Source of the DNA: CAZYBU01 sp964645775
GTDB lineage: Bacteria > Spirochaetota > UBA4802 > UBA5550
DNA: 61,917 nucleotides
Assembly (NCBI GenBank): GCA_964645775.1
Contig: CAZYBU010000019.1
Coordinates: forward strand, 1-61,917
Reading direction: 5' to 3'
Below, piece after piece: positions 50,694 to 58,914 of the stretch (position 1 is the stretch's first letter; every line of letters starts with the position of its first letter). Below the pieces are notes generated by a model that saw only the letters and a list, made by a program, of their open reading frames with translations, ran no database searches and was not told where the DNA came from. A program made the translations under genes and the position numbers.

Positions 50694-51017
50694 ATGGACG
50701 CAACAGTCTGTACCTGCCTGCGATGCGGCGCCGCGGAAGAGATCACGAGCAACATGCCCTGCTCTATGAAAGCCTGCATGGAATGCGGCGGTCCCATGAC
50801 AGGAGAACCCCACGCTTCTATTGAAGCGGATGGAACGGCAGTTCATACCAACCAGGCTACCATTGATTATGATCTCTGCACCGGCTGCGAAATATGTGTC
50901 GAAGGATGTATTTATGGTCAGATAAAGATGGTGGATGGACGACCTGTTGTCGATCCGACCGGCTGCAGCGCCTGCCTCGCCTGCGCTCTCTCCTGCCCGG
51001 AAGAGGCCATACATTGA
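50694..51017 (+). CDS. Ferredoxin-like protein with two [4Fe-4S] motifs and an N-terminal Cys knuckle
   Basis: 107 residues. N-terminal CTCLRCG ... CSMKACMECGG is a zinc-ribbon/rubredoxin-like cysteine pair. The C-terminal half is a bacterial-type 2[4Fe-4S] ferredoxin (CTGCEICVEGCIYG ... CSACLACALSCPEEA). Electron carrier, probably cytosolic. AGGAG lies 8 bases before the ATG. No redox enzyme gene is adjacent. Confidence 0.85.
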   Translation: MDATVCTCLRCGAAEEITSNMPCSMKACMECGGPMTGEPHASIEADGTAVHTNQATIDYDLCTGCEICVEGCIYGQIKMVDGRPVVDPTGCSACLACALSCPEEAIH

Positions 51018-51033
51018 ACAAAAACCTCTCTCT

Positions 51034-52137
51034 ATGAAACAGTATCCATTTTGCAGGATCGCGTTACCCTTCCTTCTTCTTTTACTCATTTCATGCGGAA
51101 AAAGTGAGACCGTACATCATGGTGTATTCGCCCCATCCCGGTTGGACGCAATCGCCGGACAGGATGGGGTATCTCCCGTTACTTTTGACCGGCACACTAC
51201 TATATGGACCTTTGCCGATACCATGATCGGTTCAAAGAAAGAAAAGGTCTCTGTTGAGACAACTTTTCTCCAGTCCCATGAAATAAAAAGGATGCTCTCC
51301 AATTCGCTGGCTTTCTCTTCTCCCCTGAAGAAGAGCAACATTACAGACCTTCCCATGAGCTTCTACCGGGAGAAAGGGGAGGTCGCGCCCTTCATAAAGC
51401 TGCGGAAGGATGAAAATCCCTTTCGTAACAGGATTTGGCCCTTTGACGGAATACGGCTCGGCAACCGTATCTATTTTTATTACGTGCGGATTACCGTTAC
51501 GGAACCGAAAAAATACCTGGGATTCCAGGTTGACCATACCGGCCTGGCCAGGTGGGATATCCCGTCCGGCTGGAAACCGGGTGATCCAATGGAAGTAGAG
51601 CGCCTTGGCCGACTCTTTTCGGGAGATTATCCCTTTTTTGGTACCTCCATCCTGCAGCACGGAGACTGGCTGTACCTGACCGGTCACCATCCTGACCCTT
51701 CAACCGGCAAAACACCGGTCCGGATAGCCCGGGTCAGACCGGAGATGATCGAAAAGTCCGATAGTTATCGGTACCTTGGAAATGATGGCAACTGGATTGA
51801 TGATATTTCAGATGCTGAAGGGTATCCGGAAGATACCATGGGAGAATGTTCACTCTCGTATAACAGCAAGTTGAAACGTTTTATTCTTGTTTACTGCCAG
51901 GCGGGATCAGGGAATATCATGGCAGTGACGTTCTCTTCTTTTAAAAAAATAAGGCAGGGAAATAGTGCCATCCTCTACAGACCGGAACCTCTTGCTTCCG
52001 ATAAGGGGGAATGGCCAAAACGGTATTACACGGCCCGCCAGATAATGGCAACAGGTAATAGTCTCTGGGTCATCTACATCCATCCTGAAAAATACCAACC
52101 CATGCTAATTGAGGCGCCACTTGATGCTCTCCATTAA
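51034..52137 (+). CDS. DUF4185-type beta-propeller lipoprotein
   Basis: 367 residues. Signal peptide with lipobox LLLISC, so a lipid-anchored envelope protein. The mature part has the five-bladed DUF4185/glycosidase-like pattern: TIWTFADTMIGSKK, MLSNSLAFSS, YYVRITV, TIGECSLSYN-like, FILVYCQAG. The family resembles GH43-type propellers. Catalytic acids are not obvious. It starts 16 bases after the ferredoxin stop and converges with the PP2C gene 10 bases on. Confidence 0.72.
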   Translation: MKQYPFCRIALPFLLLLLISCGKSETVHHGVFAPSRLDAIAGQDGVSPVTFDRHTTIWTFADTMIGSKKEKVSVETTFLQSHEIKRMLSNSLAFSSPLKKSNITDLPMSFYREKGEVAPFIKLRKDENPFRNRIWPFDGIRLGNRIYFYYVRITVTEPKKYLGFQVDHTGLARWDIPSGWKPGDPMEVERLGRLFSGDYPFFGTSILQHGDWLYLTGHHPDPSTGKTPVRIARVRPEMIEKSDSYRYLGNDGNWIDDISDAEGYPEDTMGECSLSYNSKLKRFILVYCQAGSGNIMAVTFSSFKKIRQGNSAILYRPEPLASDKGEWPKRYYTARQIMATGNSLWVIYIHPEKYQPMLIEAPLDALH

Positions 52138-52147
52138 TCTCAATTTC

Positions 52148-53518
52148 TCAGGATGTTATTTCAAGACCGATAATACAGGCATCGTCCGATAATGCCTTGC
52201 CTCCCCTGAACACTTCCAGTTCATCGTTCAGCGCATCCAGATAATCATTCAGTGAAAGATAAAAATGAGATTCAAGAAACCTGTAGAAATCTCTGTCCTG
52301 AAAAAGAACGCCTTCACTATTCCTTGTTTCAGAGAGACCGTCTGTATACAGCAGAAGCCGGTCACCTTTGTTCATAGGTATGGATATCTCCTCACAGGTA
52401 ATCTCGGGAAAGATACCGAGTATCCTGCCTCTGCTTTTCAGTTCCCGGACCTTTTTGTCACGAACCAGCAGAGGCCAGCAATGCCCCGCCCGGGCAAGCC
52501 GGCATGTTCTGTTCTTTTGATCAAAAATGACGAAGCAGGCGGTAATAAAATTATCCTGGGTCCGTCCCAGGACCTTGCTGTTAATGTATTCAAGCAGAAC
52601 CGCGGGCCTATCCGGGTCAATGGGTGCGGATATAATAAGAGATTTAACCATTCCCGCGATAAGCGCCGCCGGGACGCCGTGACCGGTTACATCACAGATA
52701 AAGATTCCAATCCTATCAGGTTCACGGAAGTACATGAAGTCGTACATATCGCCACCCACCTCTCTCATGGGTTCATAACGGGCGGCGAATTTCAGACCCT
52801 CCACGAGAGGGACCTCTGCCGGTATCAGGGAAGCCTGGATATTCCTTGCAAGGTCAAGTTCTCTCTGAATATCCTGTTTTTTATCCTGTAATTTCCGATT
52901 CTGTTGCTTCATGGTCCTTCCCGAAAGGAACTCCCTGAACCACTGCCTGTAACGGACTTCACTCATTACAATTCCCACAATCGAGATGATTAAAAGGTTC
53001 ATTCCGGAAGCGTACACGATCCTGTCATGTTCCATGTTCCGCGCAACCCACGCCGCTGTTACAGCCAGAGGAATCCCGTACACGATTAAGCTCTGCCGAA
53101 AACCTCCGGTGGCGAAAATAAATACAAATATGATTGAGAGGACTGTACCGTTTATCATGAGATAGAAGTATTCCGTTCCCATGAAGAGAAGAAGCCGGGC
53201 GCACATCATACTCACAATACTCATGAGAAAGAGGGTGTAGAAGGCCTCAATGACCGCATGCAATTTCTGAAGCGATGTAAGGGACACGATAATAAATCCG
53301 AGGGATACGGCGATAGTAATTACCCTTACCAGAACTGAACCAATGGGAAAGCCATGATACAAGATATCAGAGATAATCAGAACCGAAACCAGCACCATAA
53401 TGAGAAGAGCCGCCACCCTTCCCTGTTTCAAAGTCTTTCTGATTTGTTCTGCCCTGAATTCAGTTAATACTATCGGGTCTGCCGTAATACGAAAAAAAGA
53501 TAAGCCTTGTAAAGACAT
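52148..53518 (-). CDS. Membrane PP2C-type (RsbU/SpoIIE) serine phosphatase
   Basis: 456 residues. Six to seven membrane helices (about 40-210), a coiled-coil linker (RTMKQQNRKLQDKKQDIQRELDLARN), then a SpoIIE-type PP2C domain (about 235-456) with metal-binding VGGDMYDFM, DVTGHGVPAAL, and later DGLSE. Such enzymes dephosphorylate anti-anti-sigma factors in partner-switching. No anti-sigma partner genes are near. The N-terminal domain is a 7TM-like sensor. Confidence 0.87.
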   Translation of the reverse strand: MSLQGLSFFRITADPIVLTEFRAEQIRKTLKQGRVAALLIMVLVSVLIISDILYHGFPIGSVLVRVITIAVSLGFIIVSLTSLQKLHAVIEAFYTLFLMSIVSMMCARLLLFMGTEYFYLMINGTVLSIIFVFIFATGGFRQSLIVYGIPLAVTAAWVARNMEHDRIVYASGMNLLIISIVGIVMSEVRYRQWFREFLSGRTMKQQNRKLQDKKQDIQRELDLARNIQASLIPAEVPLVEGLKFAARYEPMREVGGDMYDFMYFREPDRIGIFICDVTGHGVPAALIAGMVKSLIISAPIDPDRPAVLLEYINSKVLGRTQDNFITACFVIFDQKNRTCRLARAGHCWPLLVRDKKVRELKSRGRILGIFPEITCEEISIPMNKGDRLLLYTDGLSETRNSEGVLFQDRDFYRFLESHFYLSLNDYLDALNDELEVFRGGKALSDDACIIGLEITS

Positions 53519-53717
53519 GGATATACCGGTCGTGTTTTTTTCCTGCCCAAAAAAAATAGATAAATATTACGCAAATGTCAATAAAAATATTACGGAATAT
53601 TGTGATCATGCACCACGTTATGCGATGATACAGGGCCTCTGGACATAGAGCTTCCCTATCCCTGGTAAAATTACCGTGACTGACGGAAAGAGAGGCGTGG
53701 TTCCAATTTATTATACA

Positions 53718-53746
53718 TTGACAATTCCACACTCTATATGTATCAT
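53718..53746 (+). promoter_or_regulatory. Strong sigma-70 promoter for the outer-membrane protein gene
   Basis: Perfect TTGACA (53718-53723), 17 bases, TATCAT (53741-53746, five of six). It implies a leader of about 130 bases before the ATG at 53884. Confidence 0.7.
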
Positions 53747-53794
53747 GAATTATTCTAAGAGGACTTTCAGGAACAAATAGGGACGTCCCCCTGC

Positions 53795-53857
53795 GGGCAT
53801 AACCTTTGTTAAATCGGTATTTTCGATTTCGGTAAATGCTGATTTTCAGTTGTGCCC
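53795..53857 (+). promoter_or_regulatory. Nested hairpin in the leader of the outer-membrane protein gene
   Basis: GGGCATAAC (53795-53803) can pair with GTTGTGCCC (53849-53857), 9 bp with one wobble. Inside it AAATCG (53811-53816) pairs with CGATTT (53824-53829). It ends 26 bases before the start codon. No known riboswitch class was recognised. Confidence 0.35.
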
Positions 53858-53883
53858 ATAAGAAAAAATCAAAGGTGATAATC

Positions 53884-54867
53884 ATGATTCAAAAAATGAC
53901 ATTAGTTTTGATAATATTTTTTTTGCCCCTTAACGCTCTCTTCGCGGAAAGCATCTTCCTTAAAGACGGTTCAATCATCGAGGCCGATGTTATCCGGGAC
54001 ACCCGGTATTCTGTGACCTACAAAACGCCGGATAACAAGACAAAGGTAATAAAAAGGGACGAGGTTCTTCGTATTCTGTATAACGACGATTACAAGGTAA
54101 AAAAATACATCTACAAAAACGACATGTCATTTATACCCGGATATGTCGTTTACGAGAACAATCAGAACTACTATATCCGGAAAAATCTCACGGACAGCAA
54201 TGAGATCATCCTTTCAAAAAGCGAAGTCGTTACTGTCTCGAAAAGACGATTAACCCTTGCAGAGAAGAGAGAAGAAAAAGAAAAAACGGATGAAGACACT
54301 AATGACACGAAGGCCGACAGGCAAAGAATTTTCAATATAGACTGGGGTATCGGGGCCACCTTCGGCATGTTCCGGCAGAACCAGTTTCTGGATAACAACT
54401 TCGACCTTGATTCGTCAAAGTACAATTTTCTTCTTTTCAGCGCCGCTGATCTCAGGGCATACGCATATTTTGACTTCAGGTTTAACATTGTCCCTATCTT
54501 CAGCGCCGGCGCGGAAATCGGCGTGGCTACCATGGCGAACATTGTGCGCTTCCTGGTAGACACCAGAGATGATACCCGCCAGGAGTTCAAGGATATGGGA
54601 TACAAGGTTGAGCATTATTTCCTGCTCGACTTTCCATTCCGAGGCTTTGTGCGAATCGGGAACGACTTTATATACGGCCAGATCTTCGGAGGGTACTACC
54701 TTTCCGTTTTTCCCATGGCAACAATACATGGTACGCCTGTTGATGACAGCGGACCTGAAGTGGGGGCCCGTCTTGTCATGAAGGACCTTTTCCTCGAGTT
54801 CTCGTACGTATTCTCTAAATACGATCACGTGCGTCTCGGTGTAGGATACGAGGGAAAACTTTTTTAA
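53884..54867 (+). CDS. Outer-membrane beta-barrel-like protein with an SH3-like N-terminal region
   Basis: 327 residues. Cleavable signal (about 1-21, FFLPLNALFA). Two repeats of a KDGxxI(x)xxV ... YxxxxxxxxxIxKxxV module (about 24-65 and 80-125). A charged linker (about 130-150), then a beta-rich region ending in Phe (GYEGKLF), a typical barrel C terminus. Start at 53884 has AAAGGTGA; a 16-residue longer start lies inside the leader. Function unknown; possibly a porin- or adhesin-type envelope protein. Confidence 0.68.
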   Translation: MIQKMTLVLIIFFLPLNALFAESIFLKDGSIIEADVIRDTRYSVTYKTPDNKTKVIKRDEVLRILYNDDYKVKKYIYKNDMSFIPGYVVYENNQNYYIRKNLTDSNEIILSKSEVVTVSKRRLTLAEKREEKEKTDEDTNDTKADRQRIFNIDWGIGATFGMFRQNQFLDNNFDLDSSKYNFLLFSAADLRAYAYFDFRFNIVPIFSAGAEIGVATMANIVRFLVDTRDDTRQEFKDMGYKVEHYFLLDFPFRGFVRIGNDFIYGQIFGGYYLSVFPMATIHGTPVDDSGPEVGARLVMKDLFLEFSYVFSKYDHVRLGVGYEGKLF

Positions 54868-55004
54868 CGAACACAACGCTTTAATGAAAACATCATAAGC
54901 GGGCTCATGATAATCCAGGGTTGAACCTGGAGAAAAGCTGCGATTTTATGCAGGATGAGTTTTTCCTTATATACAGGAAACGTTGACCCTCTACTTCGTC
55001 CGGG

Positions 55005-55020
55005 ACCGATAGTTATCGGT
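55005..55020. repeat. 16-bp perfect inverted repeat
   Basis: ACCGATA - GT - TATCGGT. It lies between two convergent genes and has no T run, so it may be a protein site rather than a terminator. Confidence 0.4.
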
Positions 55021-55058
55021 ACCACCGAAGAGGCATCATCCTGTTCTTATGGTTCTAT

Positions 55059-55238
55059 TCAGACACCCAGGGCTTTCAGGGCGTAGAAGACCAGCATGGC
55101 CGGCCATACAAGGGCCTTTAAGACGCCCAGGACACCCATCCAGAAACCGGTGGCCGTGGAGATGAAGTAGACAAGGGCCCCGATGAATCCCAGGCCGTAG
55201 ACCGCGCCTGACGAACCTGACATGTAAACCTGTTTCAT
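55059..55238 (-). CDS. Small two-helix membrane protein, 59 residues
   Basis: Two membrane helices (GAVYGLGFIGALVYFIS and LGVLKALVWPAMLVFYAL), a short Gly/Ser-rich start (MKQVYMSGSSG). AAGGAGG lies 7 bases before the ATG at 55238. Family of short membrane proteins of unknown function. It stands alone. Confidence 0.7.
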   Translation of the reverse strand: MKQVYMSGSSGAVYGLGFIGALVYFISTATGFWMGVLGVLKALVWPAMLVFYALKALGV

Positions 55239-55623
55239 GATTATGCCTCCTTTTGAGTCGTTCAGAATCATTAATTCTGACACACCAGCTAACATTATAT
55301 AATCCCGATCTTTATGTACCGTAGATATGCTCCGCGGCCAGGAGAGTACCCATGTTGATTACCAGCGCCAAAAGGCCCGCGGTTACGGTCACCATTTCAT
55401 TATATTTAAGCGTTTCATTAATGCATGGGTCAACCCAATATCATTTCTTTTTATTATATCTGACCACTTCAATCCCGGAGAAATCACAGTCCTGTGTCCA
55501 GAGAAGGGCGTCGTTCATAACGGCCGTGGCATAGATAAGGCTGTCCGCCATGGGAAAACAACAATTAATTTTTCGATTGCGTCACAAGAACGGACAATCA
55601 ACATACGGAAAAGAGGAGAACCG
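55239..55623. other. Region between the small membrane gene and the GH3 gene
   Basis: 385 bases. Contains a plausible minus-strand TATAAT near 55284 without a good -35, and a short TGGGT-CA-ACCCA palindrome at 55426-55437. The frame of the next gene stays open across much of it, but without a ribosome site or domain match. Nothing further is convincing. Confidence 0.4.
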
Positions 55624-58068
55624 ATGGAACAGCATATCAAAGACCTTATAGATAAACTCACCCTGGAGGAGAAAGCCGCCCTCTGCTCCGGCAAAGACTT
55701 CTGGAACCTGGAAGATATCGAACGTCTCGGCATACCCTCGATCATGGTATCCGACGGGCCCCACGGCCTCCGGAAACAGATTGAGCCAGGAGACGACCTT
55801 GACCTGAAAGAGAGCGTGCCGGCCACCTGCTTTCCCACGGCCTCGGCCCTGGCCGCCACCTGGAACCGGGACCTGATAAAAGATGTGGGCCGGGCCATCG
55901 CCGACGAGTGCCGGCAGGAGAAGGTGGGTGTCCTCCTGGGGCCGGGGTCCAATATCAAGCGTTCCCCTCTCTGCGGACGAAACTTCGAGTACTTTTCCGA
56001 AGACCCTTTCCAAAGCGGGGAGATGGCCGCCGCCTTCATCCAGGGGGTCCAGGAACGGGGTATCGGAACATCCCTTAAACACTACGCCGTCAACAACCAG
56101 GAGCACAGGCGCCTCTCCATAGATGCCGTGGTGGACGACCGGGCCCTCCGGGAGATATACCTGGCCGGCTTTGAAAGGGCCGTGAAAAAGGCCCGGCCCT
56201 GGACCGTCATGGGCTCCTACAATCGAATAAACGGCACCTACGGGTGCGAACATCCGGTTTTATTGAAACAGATTCTACGAGAAGAATGGGAATACGAAGG
56301 CGTCGCCGTAACGGACTGGGGGGCCCTGAACGACCGCATACTGGCCCTGGAAACCGGCCTGGACCTGGAGATGCCCGGCTCACGGGGAGTGAACGACGAA
56401 GTGATCGTGAAGGCGGTGCGAAGCGGCCAACTGGACGAGGCGGTCCTGGACCGTTCCGTGAAACGCATCCTCACCATGGTATTCCGCGCCCATGAAACCC
56501 TCGAAGAAGACTTCAGCTACGACAGGGACGAACACCACCTCCTGGCCCGCCGGGCGGCAGTAGAGACAACAGTTCTTCTGAAAAACGAAAACGGTATCCT
56601 GCCCCTTGACCGTAACGTGAAGGTAGCCCTCCTGGGAGATTTCGCGCGGAACCCGCGATACCAGGGGGCCGGCAGTTCCCTCATGAACCCGAGCCGTCTG
56701 GACAACCTCCTCGACGAGATGATCGCCATCGCGGGTGAAAAGAACATTACCTTCGCTCCCGGTTACGGCAAAGGGAGCGACAACCCGGACGACGATCTTA
56801 TCCGTGAAGCGGTCCAGACCTCGCGGGATGCCGACGTGGCGGTAATAGCGGCCGGCCTGCCGGACCTCTTTGAAGTCGAGGGCATGGACCGGGACCAGAT
56901 GCGCCTCCCGGAGAGTCACACTCGTCTCATCGAAGAAGTCGCCGCTGTTCAAGAGCGGGTCGTGGTGGTCCTCAGCAACGGTTCTCCGGTTGAAATGCCC
57001 TGGATCGGCCGGGTCGACGCGGTTCTTGAAGGATACCTGGGCGGTCAGGCCGGAGCCGGGGGACTGGCGGACATCCTCTACGGCATCATGAATCCCTCGG
57101 GGAAGCTGGCCGAGACCTTTCCGATTCGCCTGGAGAATACCCCATCCTGCCCGAACTTTCCGGGCGGGCCCGTGACCGTGGAATACAGGGAGAGCCTCTT
57201 CGTGGGTTACAGGTTCTACGATACCGTGGGTAAGGAGGTGCTCTTTCCCTTCGGGCACGGACTCAGTTACACGGAGTACAGCTACGGCGACCTTCGGCAA
57301 AACAGAGAGCGGTTCACGGAGCAGGATACCGTGACGATCACCCTGAAGGTAACGAATACGGGAAAGGTCGAGGGAAAGGAGACAGTCCAGCTCTACGTTC
57401 GGCCGCAGAATTCGACCGTTTTCCGGCCAAAGCAGGAGCTGAAAGGATTCGAAAAGGTTTCCCTCCACCCGGGGGAAGAGAAGGAGGTATCCTTCTCCCT
57501 GGACGGCCGTTCCTTCGCGTTTTTTAACACGGAACTGAATGACTGGCACATCGAAACCGGGGTGTATACGATTGGTATCGGCGCCTCCTCCAGAGATATC
57601 CGGCTGGAGACCGAAATCGAGGTCATATCGGACCATCCAAAGGCGAAGATACCGGAAAAGGACAGCCTGGAGGCCTACCGGAACTTCCCGGCCGACGCTG
57701 TCGTTCAGGATGAGGACTTCAGAACCCTCCTGGGAAGGGAACTCCCCTCCAACGAGATTGTTGAGGGGGAGCCCTATACCATCAACACACCTGTCTGCGA
57801 CATGACCCATACCTTCTTCGGGCGCATCATGGCCCGGTTCATGCAAAAGAGGGGGCAGGAGTACGTGGACAACGACCCGGAGAGCCCCAATTCCCTGATG
57901 ATGAAGGCCACCATGGAGCAGGCACCCCTGAGGCTTATTCTTCTCATGGGAGGGGATTTCAACCGGGAGATGATCGACGGTCTGCTTATGATCATAAACA
58001 GAAAGGTCTTCCGGGGCGGCGTACGCCTGCTTTCAGGCATCTGGAAGAAACGCGTACTGCGCAGATAA
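55624..58068 (+). CDS. Cytoplasmic GH3-family beta-glucosidase
   Basis: 814 residues. GH3 N-terminal barrel (about 20-270) with KHYAVNNQE and nucleophile Asp in VTDWGALND, GH3 C-terminal domain (about 320-530), fibronectin-III-like domain (about 580-650), and a C-terminal extension of about 130 residues. No signal peptide, so it acts on imported oligosaccharides. AGAGGAG fixes the ATG at 55624. The gene is visibly richer in GC than its neighbours, which suggests recent arrival or strong codon bias. Confidence 0.9.
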   Translation: MEQHIKDLIDKLTLEEKAALCSGKDFWNLEDIERLGIPSIMVSDGPHGLRKQIEPGDDLDLKESVPATCFPTASALAATWNRDLIKDVGRAIADECRQEKVGVLLGPGSNIKRSPLCGRNFEYFSEDPFQSGEMAAAFIQGVQERGIGTSLKHYAVNNQEHRRLSIDAVVDDRALREIYLAGFERAVKKARPWTVMGSYNRINGTYGCEHPVLLKQILREEWEYEGVAVTDWGALNDRILALETGLDLEMPGSRGVNDEVIVKAVRSGQLDEAVLDRSVKRILTMVFRAHETLEEDFSYDRDEHHLLARRAAVETTVLLKNENGILPLDRNVKVALLGDFARNPRYQGAGSSLMNPSRLDNLLDEMIAIAGEKNITFAPGYGKGSDNPDDDLIREAVQTSRDADVAVIAAGLPDLFEVEGMDRDQMRLPESHTRLIEEVAAVQERVVVVLSNGSPVEMPWIGRVDAVLEGYLGGQAGAGGLADILYGIMNPSGKLAETFPIRLENTPSCPNFPGGPVTVEYRESLFVGYRFYDTVGKEVLFPFGHGLSYTEYSYGDLRQNRERFTEQDTVTITLKVTNTGKVEGKETVQLYVRPQNSTVFRPKQELKGFEKVSLHPGEEKEVSFSLDGRSFAFFNTELNDWHIETGVYTIGIGASSRDIRLETEIEVISDHPKAKIPEKDSLEAYRNFPADAVVQDEDFRTLLGRELPSNEIVEGEPYTINTPVCDMTHTFFGRIMARFMQKRGQEYVDNDPESPNSLMMKATMEQAPLRLILLMGGDFNREMIDGLLMIINRKVFRGGVRLLSGIWKKRVLRR

Positions 58069-58076
58069 CTAACCGC

Positions 58077-58640
58077 TTACTGAAAGATATTCTGTATGCC
58101 GCTCTGACCCATTCTCCGGAGCTCGCGTTTCGCCAGGTAAGCGATGGTGTCGTAGGGAATGGGAAACTCCTGCCGGACCTTTATGCCGACCGGCATTCCC
58201 AGGGTGGTTCCGCCCACGATGAGGTTCATGTAGACAACGGCCTCAACGATGATCTTCTCCGGTTTTGAAGAGAGCCCTTTCAGGGCGCCCTCCAGGGGAA
58301 CGGAGACGTCAACAGTAAGGGAAGCGGAATTGTTCGCCGGGATACGCACGAACTTTTTATGCTCAAGGTCCGTGGTCCTGTTATTGTCCAGGTAGATATG
58401 TCCCTTTACGTGGTCCATGGCTACTTCACCGTCCGTGGTGTTGGTTACTTTGACCACCACGTCCGTTTCCAGTGAGGAGAGCTTCATGTTTTTCAGCTTC
58501 ACTCCCGTAATTTTGACGGAAGTGACCTCGTATTTACATTTCGCCAGCCTGGACCGGGCGTTCAGGTTCTCCGTTAAGGTCTCACACGACACGAAAAACA
58601 TAATGATAGCAACAGGCAATATGATCCGGATCGATTTCAT
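58077..58640 (-). CDS. LEA14/WHy-domain lipoprotein
   Basis: 187 residues. Signal peptide with lipobox FFVSC. The mature part is a single LEA14-like (WHy) beta-sandwich (about 40-165) with VVVKVTNTTDGEVAMDHVKG. Role unknown; such proteins are linked to stress in plants and occur in bacterial envelopes. It converges with the GH3 gene, 8 bases apart. Confidence 0.75.
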   Translation of the reverse strand: MKSIRIILPVAIIMFFVSCETLTENLNARSRLAKCKYEVTSVKITGVKLKNMKLSSLETDVVVKVTNTTDGEVAMDHVKGHIYLDNNRTTDLEHKKFVRIPANNSASLTVDVSVPLEGALKGLSSKPEKIIVEAVVYMNLIVGGTTLGMPVGIKVRQEFPIPYDTIAYLAKRELRRMGQSGIQNIFQ

Positions 58641-58672
58641 GAAAGTCCCCCTGGATTTGTAGTCGATAGAGA

Positions 58673-58701
58673 ATTTTGTTTCGAATTGATCAGGATGTCA
58701 A
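58673..58701 (-). promoter_or_regulatory. Promoter for the LEA14-like gene
   Basis: Minus strand perfect TTGACA (58701-58696), 17 bases, CAAAAT (58678-58673, four of six), 33 bases before the start. Confidence 0.5.
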
Positions 58702-58914
58702 ATACTAAAGATGCCGGGTAACCTCATTTCCAGACTGCAAATGCCTTTGTTTCGCCTGCTTCACGCTTGTTCCCCGGAGCAAAGTAAATTCCGACTCTGG
58801 CGGGTTTCTCATGTCAAGATTGTTTTTTCTCTTTGTATCATTCTGAGCCCAAAGGACCGACGAAGTCAGAACTTTTTTGACCTTCCTGGTCAGCGTCTGG
58901 TGTGGACAGGAGGT

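Larger units (their letters stand above)
53519..53883. other. Intergenic region with promoter and structured leader
   Basis: 365 bases. Left part: upstream of the divergent PP2C gene, no clear promoter seen. Right part: a strong plus-strand promoter (53718-53746) and a leader of about 130 bases with nested hairpins (outer stem 53795-53803 with 53849-53857, inner stem 53811-53816 with 53824-53829). Confidence 0.5.

Noticed and set aside
53795..53857. c-di-GMP (GEMM) riboswitch in the leader
   Set aside because: The conserved GEMM core and tetraloop-receptor sequences are not present.
53460..53885. Minus-strand frame of 141 residues over the promoter region
   Set aside because: It overlaps a strong promoter and the PP2C 5' end and has no domain.
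55327..55623. 99-residue N-terminal extension of the GH3 protein
   Set aside because: No signal, no domain, and the internal ATG at 55624 has a strong ribosome site and begins the family sequence.
56380..57846. 488-residue antisense frame inside the GH3 gene
   Set aside because: GC-rich genes give long shadow frames; no family features and GH3 is complete on the other strand.
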